Assembly: GCF_013415305.1 (NCBI RefSeq)
Contig: NZ_JACBXU010000001.1
Span: forward strand, 1,984,001 to 2,048,000
Source of the DNA: Pantoea sp. WMus005
GTDB lineage: Bacteria > Pseudomonadota > Gammaproteobacteria > Enterobacterales > Enterobacteriaceae
Length of the DNA: 64,000 bases
Direction: 5' to 3'
Under the pieces are notes generated by a model. It did not search any database and was not told the DNA's origin. It saw nothing but the letters and a program-made list of their open reading frames with translations. Position numbers and translations under genes: made by a program. Positions within the stretch are counted from its first letter, which is position 1. Each line of letters starts with the position of its first letter. Shown piece by piece: positions 43,834 to 53,830 of this stretch.

Positions 43834-44691
43834 ATGTCACCACAAGCTTCTATCATCGACATCAACGAATCTAACCTGCAGCAGACCCTTGAGCAGTCGA
43901 TGCAGCTGCCGGTGCTGTTCTACTTCTGGTCTGAGCGCAGCCAGCACTGTCAGGAGCTGACGCTAGTGCTGGAGCGCCTGGCGCAGGAGTATGCGGGTCA
44001 GTTTATTCTCGCCAAACTGGATTGCGACAAAGAGCAACGGGTCGCGTCACAGTTTGGTCTGCGTTCAATTCCAACCGTCTACCTGTTCCAGGATGGTCAG
44101 CCGGTTGACGGCTTCCAGGGACCGCAGCCGGAAGACGCGATCCGCGCCCTGCTGGAGAAAGTGCTGCCGCGCGAAGAAGAGCTGAAAGCGCAGCAGGCGA
44201 TGGCGCTGATGCAGGAAGATAAACCACTGGAAGCGCTGCCGCTGTTAAAAGATGCGTGGCAGCTGAGCAACCAGTCGAGCGAAATTGGTTTCCTGCTGGC
44301 GGAGGTGCTGATTACCCTGAACCGCAGCGATGAAGCGGAAGCGGTACTGAAAGTCGTCCCCCTGCAGGATCAGGATACCCGCTATCAGAGCCTGATGGCG
44401 CAGATCGATCTGTTGAAACAGGCTGCCGATACGCCGGAGATTCAGCAGCTGCAATCCGAGCTGGAAGCGGACCCGACTAATGCCGGGCTGGCTGCTAAAC
44501 TCTCGTTGCAGCTACATCAGGTGGGTCGTAATGAAGAAGCGCTGGAACTGCTGTTCAGCTTCCTGAAATCCGATCTTAATGCCGCTGATGGTCAGGCGCG
44601 TAAAATGCTGCAGGAGATTCTGGCAGCACTGGGTACCGGCGATGCACTGGCTGCGCGTTATCGTCGCCAGCTCTATTCCCTGCTGTACTAA
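43834..44691 (+). CDS. cnoX: CnoX (YbbN), thioredoxin-like chaperedoxin
   Basis: A 285-residue cytosolic protein: N-terminal thioredoxin fold with the atypical site SERSQHC (SxxC rather than CxxC), [20 protein letters not shown], then a TPR-like helical C-terminal domain ([19 protein letters not shown]). E. coli CnoX is a holdase that protects and hands clients to GroEL/DnaK after bleach stress. Start at 43834 (AAGAG upstream); the frame is open to 43783. A hairpin follows the stop. Confidence 0.94.
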   Translation: MSPQASIIDINESNLQQTLEQSMQLPVLFYFWSERSQHCQELTLVLERLAQEYAGQFILAKLDCDKEQRVASQFGLRSIPTVYLFQDGQPVDGFQGPQPEDAIRALLEKVLPREEELKAQQAMALMQEDKPLEALPLLKDAWQLSNQSSEIGFLLAEVLITLNRSDEAEAVLKVVPLQDQDTRYQSLMAQIDLLKQAADTPEIQQLQSELEADPTNAGLAAKLSLQLHQVGRNEEALELLFSFLKSDLNAADGQARKMLQEILAALGTGDALAARYRRQLYSLLY

Positions 44692-44703
44692 CCAGCAGCA
44701 CCC

Positions 44704-44725
44704 CGGGCCGAAACGACTCGGCCCG
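44704..44725 (+). terminator. Terminator-like hairpin after cnoX
   Basis: CGGGCCGA-AACGAC-TCGGCCCG then TTAAT; lies in the short cnoX-qmcA gap and may only partly stop transcription. Confidence 0.55.
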
Positions 44726-44749
44726 TTAATCTGACAATGTGGAGGTTGT

Positions 44750-45664
44750 ATGATAACTGTCATTCCTGCCCTGATTATTCTGGCCCTGGTGGCGGTCTGG
44801 GCAACCGTTAAGATCGTGCCACAAGGTTTTCAATGGACGGTTGAGCGTTTTGGCCGTTATACCCGCACCCTGCAGCCAGGATTAAGCCTGGTGGTACCGT
44901 TCATGGATCGTGTCGGTCGTAAGATCAATATGATGGAACAGGTACTGGATATTCCCTCGCAGGAGATCATCTCCAAAGACAACGCTAACGTCACCATCGA
45001 CGCGGTCTGTTTTATTCAGGTCGTTGATCCGGCGCGTGCCGCGTATGAAGTCAGTAATCTTGAGCAGGCGATCCTGAATCTCACCATGACCAATATGCGT
45101 ACCGTGCTTGGCAGCATGGAGCTGGACGAAATGCTGTCGCAGCGCGACAGCATCAACACTCGTCTGCTGCATATTGTGGATGAAGCGACCAACCCGTGGG
45201 GCGTCAAGATCACGCGTATCGAGATTCGCGACGTACGTCCGCCACAGGAGCTGATCGGCGCAATGAATGCGCAGATGAAAGCCGAGCGAACTAAGCGCGC
45301 CGATATTCTGACGGCCGAAGGGGTGCGACAGGCGGCTATCCTGCGTGCTGAAGGGGATAAGCAGTCGCAGATCCTCAAAGCGGAAGGTGAACGTACTTCG
45401 GCGTTTCTGCAGGCAGAGGCGCGTGAACGTCAGGCTGAAGCGGAAGCTAACGCCACTAAAATGGTTTCAGAAGCCATCGCGGCGGGTGACATTCAGGCTA
45501 TCAACTATTTCGTGGCGCAGAAGTACACCGATGCGCTGCAAAAAATCGGTGAAGGCAACAACAGCAAAGTGGTGATGATGCCGCTTGAGGCAAGCAGTCT
45601 GCTGGGGTCGATTGCGGGTATCGGTGAACTGCTGAAGGAATCACGTCCAGAGTCGAAACGCTGA
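44750..45664 (+). CDS. qmcA: QmcA (YbbK), SPFH/prohibitin-domain membrane protein
   Basis: A 304-residue inner-membrane SPFH protein. N-terminal helix ([20 protein letters not shown]), SPFH domain ([40 protein letters not shown]), then a long Ala/Glu coiled coil ([20 protein letters not shown]). It scaffolds membrane microdomains; linked to FtsH/HflKC in E. coli. GGAGG stands 5 bases upstream of the ATG. Its stop overlaps the ybbJ start (TGATG). Confidence 0.95.
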   Translation: MITVIPALIILALVAVWATVKIVPQGFQWTVERFGRYTRTLQPGLSLVVPFMDRVGRKINMMEQVLDIPSQEIISKDNANVTIDAVCFIQVVDPARAAYEVSNLEQAILNLTMTNMRTVLGSMELDEMLSQRDSINTRLLHIVDEATNPWGVKITRIEIRDVRPPQELIGAMNAQMKAERTKRADILTAEGVRQAAILRAEGDKQSQILKAEGERTSAFLQAEARERQAEAEANATKMVSEAIAAGDIQAINYFVAQKYTDALQKIGEGNNSKVVMMPLEASSLLGSIAGIGELLKESRPESKR

Positions 45665-46110
45665 TGCTGGTCGACATTATCGCTCATCCGCACTGGTTCT
45701 GGCTGACGCTGGGCGGATTACTGCTGGCCGCAGAGATGCTGGGCACCAGCGGCTATCTGCTGTGGAGCGGGCTGGCGGCAGTCATCGTTGGCCTCATTGA
45801 ATGGTTTGTGCCGGTGAGCTGGACGGCGCAGGGTTCCCTGTTTGCCGCCATGACGCTGGTCTGCGTCTTTTTGTGGTACCGCTGGATGCGCCATCGTGAA
45901 GTGCGTCAGAGACCTAATGCCCTCAATCAGCGCGGAAACCAGATGCTCGGGTTGCAACTGACGCTGGATAGCGCGCTGAATAACCGCACCGGTCACGTGC
46001 GTATCGGGGACAGCAGCTGGCGGGTTGAGGCGGATCAGGATCTACCTGCGGGCACGCCCGTCGTCGTGGTCGGTATTGAGGGGATCACCCTGCGTATTCA
46101 GCCACGCTGA
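45664..46110 (+). CDS. ybbJ: YbbJ, NfeD-like membrane protein
   Basis: A 148-residue protein with two to three N-terminal helices ([20 protein letters not shown]) and a C-terminal OB-fold ([36 protein letters not shown]). NfeD proteins partner SPFH proteins, here QmcA. The last 13 bases overlap the convergent cueR gene. Confidence 0.93.
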   Translation: MLVDIIAHPHWFWLTLGGLLLAAEMLGTSGYLLWSGLAAVIVGLIEWFVPVSWTAQGSLFAAMTLVCVFLWYRWMRHREVRQRPNALNQRGNQMLGLQLTLDSALNNRTGHVRIGDSSWRVEADQDLPAGTPVVVVGIEGITLRIQPR

Positions 46111-46502
46111 CCGCAGCACCCGGCCAGGTTGTTGATGATGGGACATTCGGCGCTGTCATCACCGGGACAGGCGTCGGCCAGCGCCAGCAGGCGAGCGCGC
46201 ATGGCGTGAAGTTCTTCTATGTGCGCGGCAATTTCATCGGCTTTCTGCAGGGTACGAGCTTTAACATCAGCACTGTGGCGCGACGGATTATTGAACAGCG
46301 CCACCAGCTCGCGACACTCATCCAGCGTGAAACCCACCTGCCGCGCCTGACGTAGCAGATTCAGCTCATCAAGATGATGGCCGTTATAGGTGCGGTAACC
46401 ATTCTCACTGCGCAACGGTGGTGTCACCACCCCCTTTTCTTCGTAAAACCGAATCGCCTTGCTGCTCAGCCCGGTCTTTTTCGCCACATCGCTGATGTTC
46501 AT
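46098..46502 (-). CDS. cueR: CueR, copper-responsive MerR-family activator
   Basis: A 134-residue MerR regulator: [41 protein letters not shown], long dimer helix, and the Cu(I)-binding loop CPGDDSAEC (two Cys eight apart) followed by a CC near the C-terminus. It senses Cu(I)/Ag(I) and activates copA (and cueO elsewhere). Divergent from copA with the CueR box between them. Confidence 0.95.
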   Translation of the reverse strand: MNISDVAKKTGLSSKAIRFYEEKGVVTPPLRSENGYRTYNGHHLDELNLLRQARQVGFTLDECRELVALFNNPSRHSADVKARTLQKADEIAAHIEELHAMRARLLALADACPGDDSAECPIINNLAGCCGQRG

Positions 46503-46512
46503 TTTCGTCCCC

Positions 46513-46543
46513 TTGACCTTCCCCTTGATGGAAGGTTTATGCT
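46513..46543 (+). promoter_or_regulatory. CueR-dependent copA promoter
   Basis: TTGACC (-35, 46513-46518), 19-bp spacer, TATGCT (-10, 46538-46543). The over-long spacer contains the perfect operator ACCTTCC-n7-GGAAGGT (46516-46536). This is the classic MerR-family layout. Confidence 0.95.
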
Positions 46544-46599
46544 TAAGCATGAATCGAAACTGGCCAATCGGTCAAATGGGATTACAAGAGGAGTTCATT

Positions 46600-49113
46600 A
46601 TGTCACACACCATTTCTCTGGCACTGGACGGCTTGTCCTGCGGCCACTGTGTCAAACGCGTTAAAGAAGCGCTGGAACAGCGCGACGATGTTATTCAGGC
46701 CGAGGTGACTCAACAGGAAGCGCAGGTTTCCGGTCACGCGGATGCCGCTGCGCTGATCGCGACCGTCGAACAGGCGGGCTATCACGCGACGCTGAAAACA
46801 GCGGACGCTTCCCCAAAGTCTGAACCGTTGACAGCATCGGAGCCGCCGCCGGAGGCGCTGACAACGGAGACCGCTTCTTATCCGGCAGAAAAAACATTAC
46901 CCACCCATATGCTGCTGATTGAGGGCATGACCTGCGCCAGTTGCGTGAGTCGGGTGGAAAAAGCGCTGCAGCAGGTCGCGGGTGTCAGTCAGGCGCGGGT
47001 CAATCTCGGCGAACGCAGTGCGCTGGTAATGGGCGATACTGATCCGCAGCAACTGGTTGCTGCCGTCGATGCCGCCGGTTACGGCGCGCAAGTGGTAGAT
47101 GACGAGCAGGAGCGACGTGAGAAGCAACAGCTCAGCGCCCACAGCGCGATGCGGCGTTTCAGCTGGCAGGCGGCTGTCGCCTTAGTATTTGGCGTGCCGC
47201 TGATGATCTGGGGCATGGTGGGCGACAACATGATGCTCACCGATCACAATCACACCACATGGCTGACGCTGGGCATCGTAACGCTGCTGATCATGATCGT
47301 GACCGGCAGCCATTTTTATCGCAGTGCCTGGCGCAGTCTGCGCAATGGCAGCGCCACCATGGATACGCTGGTGGCACTCGGCACAGGCGCGGCGTGGATC
47401 TACTCCTTTAGCGTGGTGCTGTGGCCGGATTTCTTCCCGCTGCAGGCACGCCATCTCTATTTCGAAGCCAGCGTCATGATCCTGGGATTGATCAATCTGG
47501 GACATGCGCTGGAACAGCGGGCGCGTCAGCGATCATCTAAGGCGCTGGAACGACTGCTTGATCTGACGCCAGCCCAGGCGCGGCTCGTCGATCAACAGGG
47601 CGACCGGCTGATCCCGGTCAGCGAAGTTCAGCCTGGCATGACGCTGCGTCTGGTCACCGGCGATCGGGTCCCGGTCGATGGTGAAATCGCCGCGGGTGAC
47701 GCGTGGTTTGATGAAGCGATGCTGACCGGTGAAGCCGTGCCGCAAAGCAAAAGTCCGGGTGCGGCGATCTTTGCCGGAACCCTGGTGCAGGACGGCTCGG
47801 TAGAATTTATCGCCCGGGCGACCGGGAATCACACCACCCTGTCGCGCATTATCCGGCTGGTACGTCAGGCGCAAAGCAGCAAACCCGATGTGGGCCGTCT
47901 GGCCGATCGCATCTCCGCCGTTTTTGTCCCGGTGGTGGTGTTGATTGCGCTGCTCAGCGGCGCAGTATGGTATCTGTTCGGACCGCAGCCTCAGATTGCT
48001 TACATGCTGGTGATCGCAACAACCGTCCTGATTATTGCCTGCCCCTGTGCGCTGGGCCTGGCGACGCCGATGTCGATTATTGCCGGTGTTGGCCGCGCCG
48101 CCGAGCTGGGCGTGCTGGTGCGCGACGCCGATGCCTTACAGCGCGCCAGCCAGATAGATACCCTGGTGTTTGATAAAACCGGCACCCTGACAGCCGGCAA
48201 GCCACAGGTCAGTGAAGTGCTGGTCTGGGGTGAGGCCAGCCGTGAGTCCGTGTTAGCGACCGCTGCCGCACTGGAGTTCGCCTCAGGTCATCCGCTGGCG
48301 AAAGCGATTGTCGCCGAGGCGAAACTGACACAACCGCCTCTGTTAGCGCAATTTCGTACAATACGCGGTAAAGGGGTCAGCGGTAATCTGGCTAACAGAA
48401 CACTGCTGCTGGGTAACGCTGCGCTGTTACAGGACAACGGTGTCGATTATCAGGCGGCAGAAGCAGAGATTGCGCGCCTGACACAACAGGGTGCAACACC
48501 CGTGTTGCTGGCTGAACAGGGCCAGTTAACCGGCCTGATTGCGCTGCGCGATCAGCTACGACCGGAAAGCGACGCAGCCCTGAAGCGGCTGCATCAGCAG
48601 GGCTATCGTCTGATTATGCTGACCGGCGATCATGAAAATACCGCACGCGCTATTGCTGCCGAGGTCGGTATTGATGAAGTTATTGCGGGCGTGCTACCGG
48701 AAGGCAAAGCGGCCGCCATCGAACAGTTACAGCAGCAGGGCCGCCGCGTCGCGATGGTCGGTGATGGCATTAATGACGCGCCCGCTCTGGCACAGGCCGA
48801 TGTGGGCATTGCCATGGGGGGCGGCAGCGATGTGGCAGTAGAAACCGCGGGTATTACGTTGATGCGCGCCGACCTCAACAGTGTGGCGGATGCGCTGGCA
48901 CTTTCTTCCGCGACGCTGCGCAATATCCGACAGAATCTGTTTGGGGCATTTATCTATAACAGCATCGGCATTCCGGTGGCCGCAGGTGTGCTCTATCCGC
49001 TGACCGGTACCCTGCTCAGCCCGATTGTGGCCGGTGCCGCAATGGCGCTGTCATCCATTACCGTGGTCAGCAATGCTAACCGCCTGCTGCGTTACCGGCC
49101 GCCGCGCCAGTAA
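46600..49113 (+). CDS. copA: CopA, Cu(I)-exporting P1B-type ATPase
   Basis: An 837-residue inner-membrane pump. Two N-terminal heavy-metal domains (GLSCGHC and GMTCASC), eight helices, transport motif [13 protein letters not shown] (CPC), phosphorylation loop [21 protein letters not shown] (HP locus) and [20 protein letters not shown]. It exports Cu(I)/Ag(I) to the periplasm. ATG at 46600 with AAGAGGAG upstream; regulated by CueR. In E. coli, frameshifting can give a short copper chaperone from copA; not assessed here. Confidence 0.96.
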   Translation: MSHTISLALDGLSCGHCVKRVKEALEQRDDVIQAEVTQQEAQVSGHADAAALIATVEQAGYHATLKTADASPKSEPLTASEPPPEALTTETASYPAEKTLPTHMLLIEGMTCASCVSRVEKALQQVAGVSQARVNLGERSALVMGDTDPQQLVAAVDAAGYGAQVVDDEQERREKQQLSAHSAMRRFSWQAAVALVFGVPLMIWGMVGDNMMLTDHNHTTWLTLGIVTLLIMIVTGSHFYRSAWRSLRNGSATMDTLVALGTGAAWIYSFSVVLWPDFFPLQARHLYFEASVMILGLINLGHALEQRARQRSSKALERLLDLTPAQARLVDQQGDRLIPVSEVQPGMTLRLVTGDRVPVDGEIAAGDAWFDEAMLTGEAVPQSKSPGAAIFAGTLVQDGSVEFIARATGNHTTLSRIIRLVRQAQSSKPDVGRLADRISAVFVPVVVLIALLSGAVWYLFGPQPQIAYMLVIATTVLIIACPCALGLATPMSIIAGVGRAAELGVLVRDADALQRASQIDTLVFDKTGTLTAGKPQVSEVLVWGEASRESVLATAAALEFASGHPLAKAIVAEAKLTQPPLLAQFRTIRGKGVSGNLANRTLLLGNAALLQDNGVDYQAAEAEIARLTQQGATPVLLAEQGQLTGLIALRDQLRPESDAALKRLHQQGYRLIMLTGDHENTARAIAAEVGIDEVIAGVLPEGKAAAIEQLQQQGRRVAMVGDGINDAPALAQADVGIAMGGGSDVAVETAGITLMRADLNSVADALALSSATLRNIRQNLFGAFIYNSIGIPVAAGVLYPLTGTLLSPIVAGAAMALSSITVVSNANRLLRYRPPRQ

Positions 49114-49184
49114 TCGCCGTTTCAGCGCTGTTTTTCACTCTCTGAAGTCGCTAGCATGGGGTTTTGAATCGCAAAGGACCGGGA

Positions 49185-49988
49185 ATGACAGGCAACGTTT
49201 GGCGCTCACTGCGCGGCTTTATGAGCCAACTTTTTCCCGCCAGTTACCGCTGGCCTGCGATGGATGTCAGGCTTGGCGATCGTCAGCTACATCTGGTAGG
49301 TAGCATTCACATGGGAACGCGCGATATGCAGCCGTTACCTGCCCGTCTGCTGCGGCAGTTGCAGCAGGCGGATGCGCTGATTGTGGAAGCCGATATTACG
49401 CAGGGTGGCTCGCCCTTTGATCACCGTGGCGATCGCCCTGCGCTCGCTACCCGGCTTGAGAGCAGCGCGATGCAAACGCTCACCGCGCTGTGTCAGGAGA
49501 TGAGTCTCAACCTGAGCCTGTTTGATAACCTGCCCGCCTGGCAGGTGGCGCTGATGTTACAGGCACAGCAGGCGCAACGGCTGGGATTGCGGCCTGACTA
49601 CGGCATTGATTATCAGCTGTTGCAGGCAGCGAAAGGCTTTAATAAACCGGTGATTGAACTGGAAGGCGCGGATGCGCAAATCGCCCTGCTGACGGCGCTG
49701 CCGGATGACGGCATGGCACTGTTACAGGATACGCTGCTGCACTGGCATACGAATGCACGACTGCTGCAAATGATGGTGAGCTGGTGGCTCGATACGCCGC
49801 CACGTCAGCCGGAAATTACCCTGCCCGCCACCTTCAGTCAGGCGCTGAATGATACGTTGATCGGTCAGCGTAATGCGCAATGGCGTAGCAGGCTGCAGGA
49901 ATTAGCGGCGGGAAACTATGTGGTCGCGGTCGGTGCGTTGCATCTTTACGGCGAAGATAATCTGCCTGAGATGCTGAAGAAGCCCTGA
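49185..49988 (+). CDS. ybaP: YbaP, TraB/GumN-family protein
   Basis: A 267-residue protein: LGDRQLHLVGSIHMGTRDMQ and ADALIVEADITQG at the N-terminal half, GIDYQLLQAAKGFNKPVIEL, and the C-terminal NYVVAVGALHLYGEDNL. These are the paired GxxH and E motifs of the TraB/TIKI metalloprotease-like family. E. coli YbaP sits in the same place and has unknown function. Start at ATG 49185 preceded by a GGGA; an in-frame TTG at 49164 is less likely. Confidence 0.88.
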   Translation: MTGNVWRSLRGFMSQLFPASYRWPAMDVRLGDRQLHLVGSIHMGTRDMQPLPARLLRQLQQADALIVEADITQGGSPFDHRGDRPALATRLESSAMQTLTALCQEMSLNLSLFDNLPAWQVALMLQAQQAQRLGLRPDYGIDYQLLQAAKGFNKPVIELEGADAQIALLTALPDDGMALLQDTLLHWHTNARLLQMMVSWWLDTPPRQPEITLPATFSQALNDTLIGQRNAQWRSRLQELAAGNYVVAVGALHLYGEDNLPEMLKKP

Positions 49989-50073
49989 AAAAAAGAGAGC
50001 CGATAATGTTATCGGCCCGTCAAAGAGGAATTTGTTTATGATTTTGGTTATCGCTCAGCAATCGGGTTGCTGG
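49988..50073 (-). ncRNA. chiX: ChiX (MicM/SroB) small RNA
   Basis: On the minus strand between ybaP and ybaK, the same place as in E. coli. From 5': a CAGCAA-CCCGA-TTGCTG stem-loop (50072-50056), an A-rich single strand, the conserved seed AAATTCCTCTTTGACGGGCC, then terminator CCGATAACATTATCGG followed by CTCTCTTTTTTT. The seed is as I recall from E. coli ChiX, an Hfq-dependent RNA that silences the chitoporin mRNA chiP and dpiB until chitosugar mRNA titrates it. The 5' stem differs in sequence but keeps the shape. 5' end approximate. Confidence 0.9.
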
Positions 50074-50162
50074 CGCGCGGCTAATTCTCACTCAAAGAAC
50101 AAATTTTCGCCACCTTTTTCCACGATTGTGCTTAATAAGATTTTTCTTAGTAAGGAACCTGT

Positions 50163-50642
50163 ATGACGCCCGCCGTAAAATTGCTGGAAAAACAAAAAGT
50201 CAGCTTCATCCTGCATCCCTATGAGCATGACAGCAACGAAACCCATTTTGGTGACGAAGCGGTTCGTAAACTCAATCTGGATGCGCGCCAGGTCTATAAA
50301 ACGCTGCTGGTAGCGCTGAATGGTGAGGCGAAACAGCTGGCGGTGGCGATTACGCCCGTATCAACGCAGCTGGATCTCAGGAAGGTGGCAAAAGTGCTGG
50401 GTGCGAAGAAAGCGGATATGGCTGACCCGCAGCTGGCGCAGCGGGTCACGGGTTATCTGGTGGGCGGTATCAGTCCGCTGGGACAAAAAAAACGGCTGCC
50501 CACGGTGATTGACCACTCAGCCAGCACGTTTGACGCCATGTTTATCTCAGGCGGCAAGCGGGGACTGGATATCGAACTGGCTCCACAGGATCTTTCACGA
50601 CTGCTGGACGCCCCGTTTGCGGATATCGCCCGCCACGACTAA
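50163..50642 (+). CDS. ybaK: YbaK, Cys-tRNA(Pro)/Cys-tRNA(Cys) deacylase
   Basis: A 159-residue trans-editing enzyme that hydrolyses mischarged Cys-tRNA(Pro). [34 protein letters not shown] (catalytic K in VYKT), [20 protein letters not shown] and [14 protein letters not shown] are the family blocks. AAGGAACCTGT precedes the ATG. Its stop overlaps the convergent LysR gene by four bases. Confidence 0.95.
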   Translation: MTPAVKLLEKQKVSFILHPYEHDSNETHFGDEAVRKLNLDARQVYKTLLVALNGEAKQLAVAITPVSTQLDLRKVAKVLGAKKADMADPQLAQRVTGYLVGGISPLGQKKRLPTVIDHSASTFDAMFISGGKRGLDIELAPQDLSRLLDAPFADIARHD

Positions 50643-51508
50643 ACCCGTGGCTGGGCACAAAGCTGATCGATCATCCAGCGACCTGCCGGGCCGGGCGGTG
50701 TGCGTCGCGACCAGACTACCTCAACAGCGATATGCTGCGGCCAGCCCGGCATCGACAACTCTTTCAAGACGTCATGTCCAAACTGCTTCACCAGCCAGCG
50801 CGGCAGAACAGTCCAGCCAAACCCCTGCTCCGCCATCTCCAGCAGCAGTAAATAGGTGGGCGCCGACCAGATGCGTCCCATTGGCGTGGGTTCAGAGGCC
50901 TCAACCCAGGTGTTTAATCGCAGGTGACGAACCCCTTCCAGTTCGCTTTCGCTAACGGTATTAAGCTGTGCCAGTGGATGATCGCGATGTAAAAAGACGG
51001 CCATCTGCGCTTCCACCTGCAGCCTTGCCACCGCGATATCCACCGGCAGATTAGGTTGTGCCCGCACTACGCCCAGATGAACCCGCCCGGCCTGCAGCAG
51101 ATCCAGCACATCGCCATCTTCGGCAATCATGACTTCCAGTTCAATCTCCGGATAACGGGCATCAAATTGCCTGAGCAGATGCTCGTGATGATCGGTTTGC
51201 CAGAAATCGGACATGGCAAAACTCAGCCGGGGCTCAACGCCCTGCGACAGACGTATCGCCAGCGCATCCAGCCGCTCACTGGCGGCGAGGATTTGCTGAA
51301 CCTGAGGAATTACGCGGCGTCCCTGCTCGGTCAGAATGGGTTGACGACCGGCGCGATCAAAGAGCACGAAACCGAGATCGTCTTCTAAATTTGCCACTGC
51401 CGCGCTGATGGTGGACTGACTTTTACCCAGCGCGCGCGCAGCCGCAGAGAAAGAACCGCTCGCCACGGTCTGCATAAAAGCCTCAAGGGATTCCGGGGAG
51501 TAACGCAT
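50639..51508 (-). CDS. LysR-type regulator, probably of the adjacent PACE efflux gene
   Basis: An ~289-residue LysR protein: N-terminal [43 protein letters not shown], then a type 2 periplasmic-binding-like effector domain ([20 protein letters not shown]). It lies divergent to the PACE transporter gene, 89 bases apart, with an inverted repeat between them. LysR control of an AceI-type pump is known from Acinetobacter (AceR), so the same logic is inferred. Start taken at 51508; 51517 is also possible. Confidence 0.85.
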   Translation of the reverse strand: MRYSPESLEAFMQTVASGSFSAAARALGKSQSTISAAVANLEDDLGFVLFDRAGRQPILTEQGRRVIPQVQQILAASERLDALAIRLSQGVEPRLSFAMSDFWQTDHHEHLLRQFDARYPEIELEVMIAEDGDVLDLLQAGRVHLGVVRAQPNLPVDIAVARLQVEAQMAVFLHRDHPLAQLNTVSESELEGVRHLRLNTWVEASEPTPMGRIWSAPTYLLLLEMAEQGFGWTVLPRWLVKQFGHDVLKELSMPGWPQHIAVEVVWSRRTPPGPAGRWMIDQLCAQPRV

Positions 51509-51549
51509 CTGAACCATCGCTTTTTTCGATAGGTGTTCATTTTATCTTA

Positions 51550-51571
51550 GCATTCTGACGTGTGAGAATGC
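51550..51571. promoter_or_regulatory. Inverted repeat between the LysR and PACE genes
   Basis: GCATTCT-GACGTGTG-AGAATGC, perfect 7-bp arms, 27 bases before the PACE start codon; a likely LysR operator. Confidence 0.55.
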
Positions 51572-51597
51572 GCCGCATTATTCAAGGAGAATTAACA

Positions 51598-52029
51598 ATG
51601 CGTACCCGCTCAATTAAAGAACGTATTCTTCATGCTGTCTGCTTTGAAACGCTGGCGATTCTGACCGTTTCGCCGCTGGCGGCATGGGTGATGGATAAGC
51701 CGCTGTTTCAGATGGGATCGCTGGCGATTATGCTCTCAACGGTCGCGATGCTATGGAACATGATTTATAACAGCGGATTTGACAGGCTCTATGCGCCGGG
51801 CCAGAAACGCGGACCCGGCGTGCGTGTGTTACATGCGCTGGGTTTTGAAGGCGGGTTTATCCTGATTGGTCTGCCGATTGCGGCCTGGATGCTGGATATT
51901 TCTCTGGGTCAGGCGTTGCTGGTAGAAGTGGCCTTTTTCCTCTTCTTCCTGCCCTACACCATGGCCTACAACTGGGTATGGGACAAACTGCGCGAGCGCT
52001 GGATTAGACGTCACTCCTGCCAGGCGTAA
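51598..52029 (+). CDS. PACE-family (AceI-like) efflux transporter
   Basis: A 143-residue inner-membrane protein with four helices made of two tandem BTP domains: KERILHAVCFETLAILTVSP and VRVLHALGFEGGFILIGLPI. Each repeat starts with (I/V)LHAxxFE; E17 corresponds to the membrane Glu needed for transport in AceI. Family members pump chlorhexidine, acriflavine and short-chain diamines with protons. Strong AAGGAG before the ATG. In E. coli this place between ybaK and ushA does not hold such a gene. Confidence 0.88.
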   Translation: MRTRSIKERILHAVCFETLAILTVSPLAAWVMDKPLFQMGSLAIMLSTVAMLWNMIYNSGFDRLYAPGQKRGPGVRVLHALGFEGGFILIGLPIAAWMLDISLGQALLVEVAFFLFFLPYTMAYNWVWDKLRERWIRRHSCQA

Positions 52030-52030
52030 G

Positions 52031-52060
52031 AAAAAAGGGAGGCGCAAGCGCCTCCCGTTA
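52031..52060. terminator. Bidirectional terminator between the PACE gene and ushA
   Basis: GGGAGGCGC-AA-GCGCCTCCC preceded by six A residues, giving a T-run for the minus-strand ushA transcript. Confidence 0.85.
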
Positions 52061-52063
52061 AGC

Positions 52064-53830
52064 TCAATGCGTACGGGCTGTTTCATTCCCCCACGGCCAG
52101 ATCCACGCCAGAATCATTTTTGGATAGTTACGCTTCCGCGCTTTTTCCGCTGCTTCATCCCGTGCCCGAATCTGCTCATCGGTCAGGTGCACAATCTGCT
52201 CTTTCGGCTGATAGTCGCTGGCCTTCACCGGCGAATGCGCCTTGATCCAGTCACGCAGCACCTGCGCATCCACAGCTCCGCTGTTGACATACCCGGCATG
52301 ATTATCCAGACGCGGATAACCGTCGCCACCCGCCGCATTGAAGCTGTTGGTCGCCAGGCGATAACTCTGCGTGTCCTGCAGCGGTTTACCGTTAATGCTG
52401 ACGTCGCTGACCTGCTTACCGTCGGCGGTCAGGCTGATACCGGCAAACTGGGCGTAGCCGCCTGAGTCAGGCTGAATATTGGCCACGACATCCAGATATT
52501 TTTTGATCTCCGCACCGGTCAGAGTGACCGAGACCACCTGGTTGCCAAACGGCTGAACCTGAAGCAGGTCACGCCAGCTCAGCTTGCCCGCTTTCAGCGA
52601 GGTGCGAATACCGCCACCGCTCATTACCGCAAAGTCTGCTTTGGTGTGCGCCATCTGAGCGCGGAGAATCAGCTGGCCAAGATTCGTCTGCTCAAAACGA
52701 ACCTGCTCTTTTTCACCGCTGAAGTTGCCCTCAGCGCTGCCGACATTCACGGTTAATTTCGCCTCGGCCCGTTTCTGGAACGGCATCAGCAGTTTCATCA
52801 TGGCGGTGTTTTTCGGGATCTCTTCCTGCCAGGTCAGCCAGGTTTCGCTGCCGTCCGCATTCTTTATCTGGTGTTTAAGGTTAACCGGCACCAGCTGATA
52901 AGCCTCCAGCGTCACCTGACCATTGCGGAAGGTGAAGTCACCGCGGCCAACATATTTGCCCCACTTGTCGGCCTGCATAATCCAGATCCCGTTCTGCTGA
53001 TCGGGTTTGCACGGCTGGCCAGGTTGATAATTTTTAACGCTGACGTTCGCTTTCTCCATGCAAACCGCGTCATGCGAATGACCGCCGACAATCAGATCGA
53101 GGGTGCCAGCAGGCAGGCTTCGCGCCAGAGTGACATCATCAATGCCGTTGCTGCCATGCTTACCGTTGTCATAGTGGCCAAGATGTGTCAGCGCGACAAC
53201 CACGTCCGGCTTTTCGGTGGCGCGCAGTTCGGCCACCGCCTTCTCCGTCTCCGCAATCGGATCGCGGAACTCGGTATCTGTCAGTCCGGCCGGATTAGCC
53301 AGTTTTGCGGTGTCCGGAGTGATCAGCCCGACTACCGCGATTTTCAGTCCGAGACGGTTGAATACCGCCCAGGGTTTGAACATGCGCTTACCGGTACTTT
53401 TCTGGTAAACGTTGGCGGCCAGCAGCGGGAAGCGCGCCCACTTCTCCTGCTTGCGAAGGACTGTGATTGGCTTGTCGAACTCATGATTGCCCAGCGCCAT
53501 CGCATCGTAACCAATCAGGTTCATCGCACGAAAATCGGGTTCAGCGTCCAGCTCGTCGGACTCCGGCACGCCCGTATTCACATCACCGGCAGAGAGGATC
53601 AATGCGCCACCGCCGTGGGACTGCACATCGTAGCGCAGGGTATCCATCAGGGTTTTCTGCGCGGCCAGACCATATTCCCCCTGTTCATTAAACCAGAAGT
53701 GACCATGCTCATCGTTGGTGTGCAGTAAACTGAAACGATAGGTGTGATCGGCCTGGGCGGCCTGTGAAAACAGCGGCATCAGGGCCACCAGTAGCGCCAC
53801 GCCCACCCCTGTCCATTTAGATAACAACAC
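52064..53830 (-). CDS. ushA: UshA, periplasmic UDP-sugar hydrolase / 5'-nucleotidase
   Basis: A ~588-residue exported enzyme. The signal peptide follows GTG 53830 (VLLSKWTGVGVALLVALMP, cleavage near AQA-DH). Metallophosphoesterase blocks: LLHTNDEHGHFWFNEQGEYG, LSAGDVNTGVPESDE, GNHEFDKP, VGGHSHDAVC; C-terminal substrate domain FAVMSGGGIRTSLKAGK, NSFNAAGGDGYPRLDN. AAGGAG lies 7 bases before the GTG. Unlike the E. coli protein it carries ~35 extra C-terminal residues (DEAAEKARKRNYPKMILAWI...), basic then hydrophobic. Confidence 0.93.
   Translation of the reverse strand: MLLSKWTGVGVALLVALMPLFSQAAQADHTYRFSLLHTNDEHGHFWFNEQGEYGLAAQKTLMDTLRYDVQSHGGGALILSAGDVNTGVPESDELDAEPDFRAMNLIGYDAMALGNHEFDKPITVLRKQEKWARFPLLAANVYQKSTGKRMFKPWAVFNRLGLKIAVVGLITPDTAKLANPAGLTDTEFRDPIAETEKAVAELRATEKPDVVVALTHLGHYDNGKHGSNGIDDVTLARSLPAGTLDLIVGGHSHDAVCMEKANVSVKNYQPGQPCKPDQQNGIWIMQADKWGKYVGRGDFTFRNGQVTLEAYQLVPVNLKHQIKNADGSETWLTWQEEIPKNTAMMKLLMPFQKRAEAKLTVNVGSAEGNFSGEKEQVRFEQTNLGQLILRAQMAHTKADFAVMSGGGIRTSLKAGKLSWRDLLQVQPFGNQVVSVTLTGAEIKKYLDVVANIQPDSGGYAQFAGISLTADGKQVSDVSINGKPLQDTQSYRLATNSFNAAGGDGYPRLDNHAGYVNSGAVDAQVLRDWIKAHSPVKASDYQPKEQIVHLTDEQIRARDEAAEKARKRNYPKMILAWIWPWGNETARTH

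Noticed and set aside
50038..50166. A 42-codon plus-strand frame with an AGAGG site upstream and a stop overlapping the ybaK start (ATGA).
   Set aside because: The apparent ribosome-binding site is the complement of the conserved ChiX seed, and the frame is largely antisense to ChiX, so it is most likely chance.
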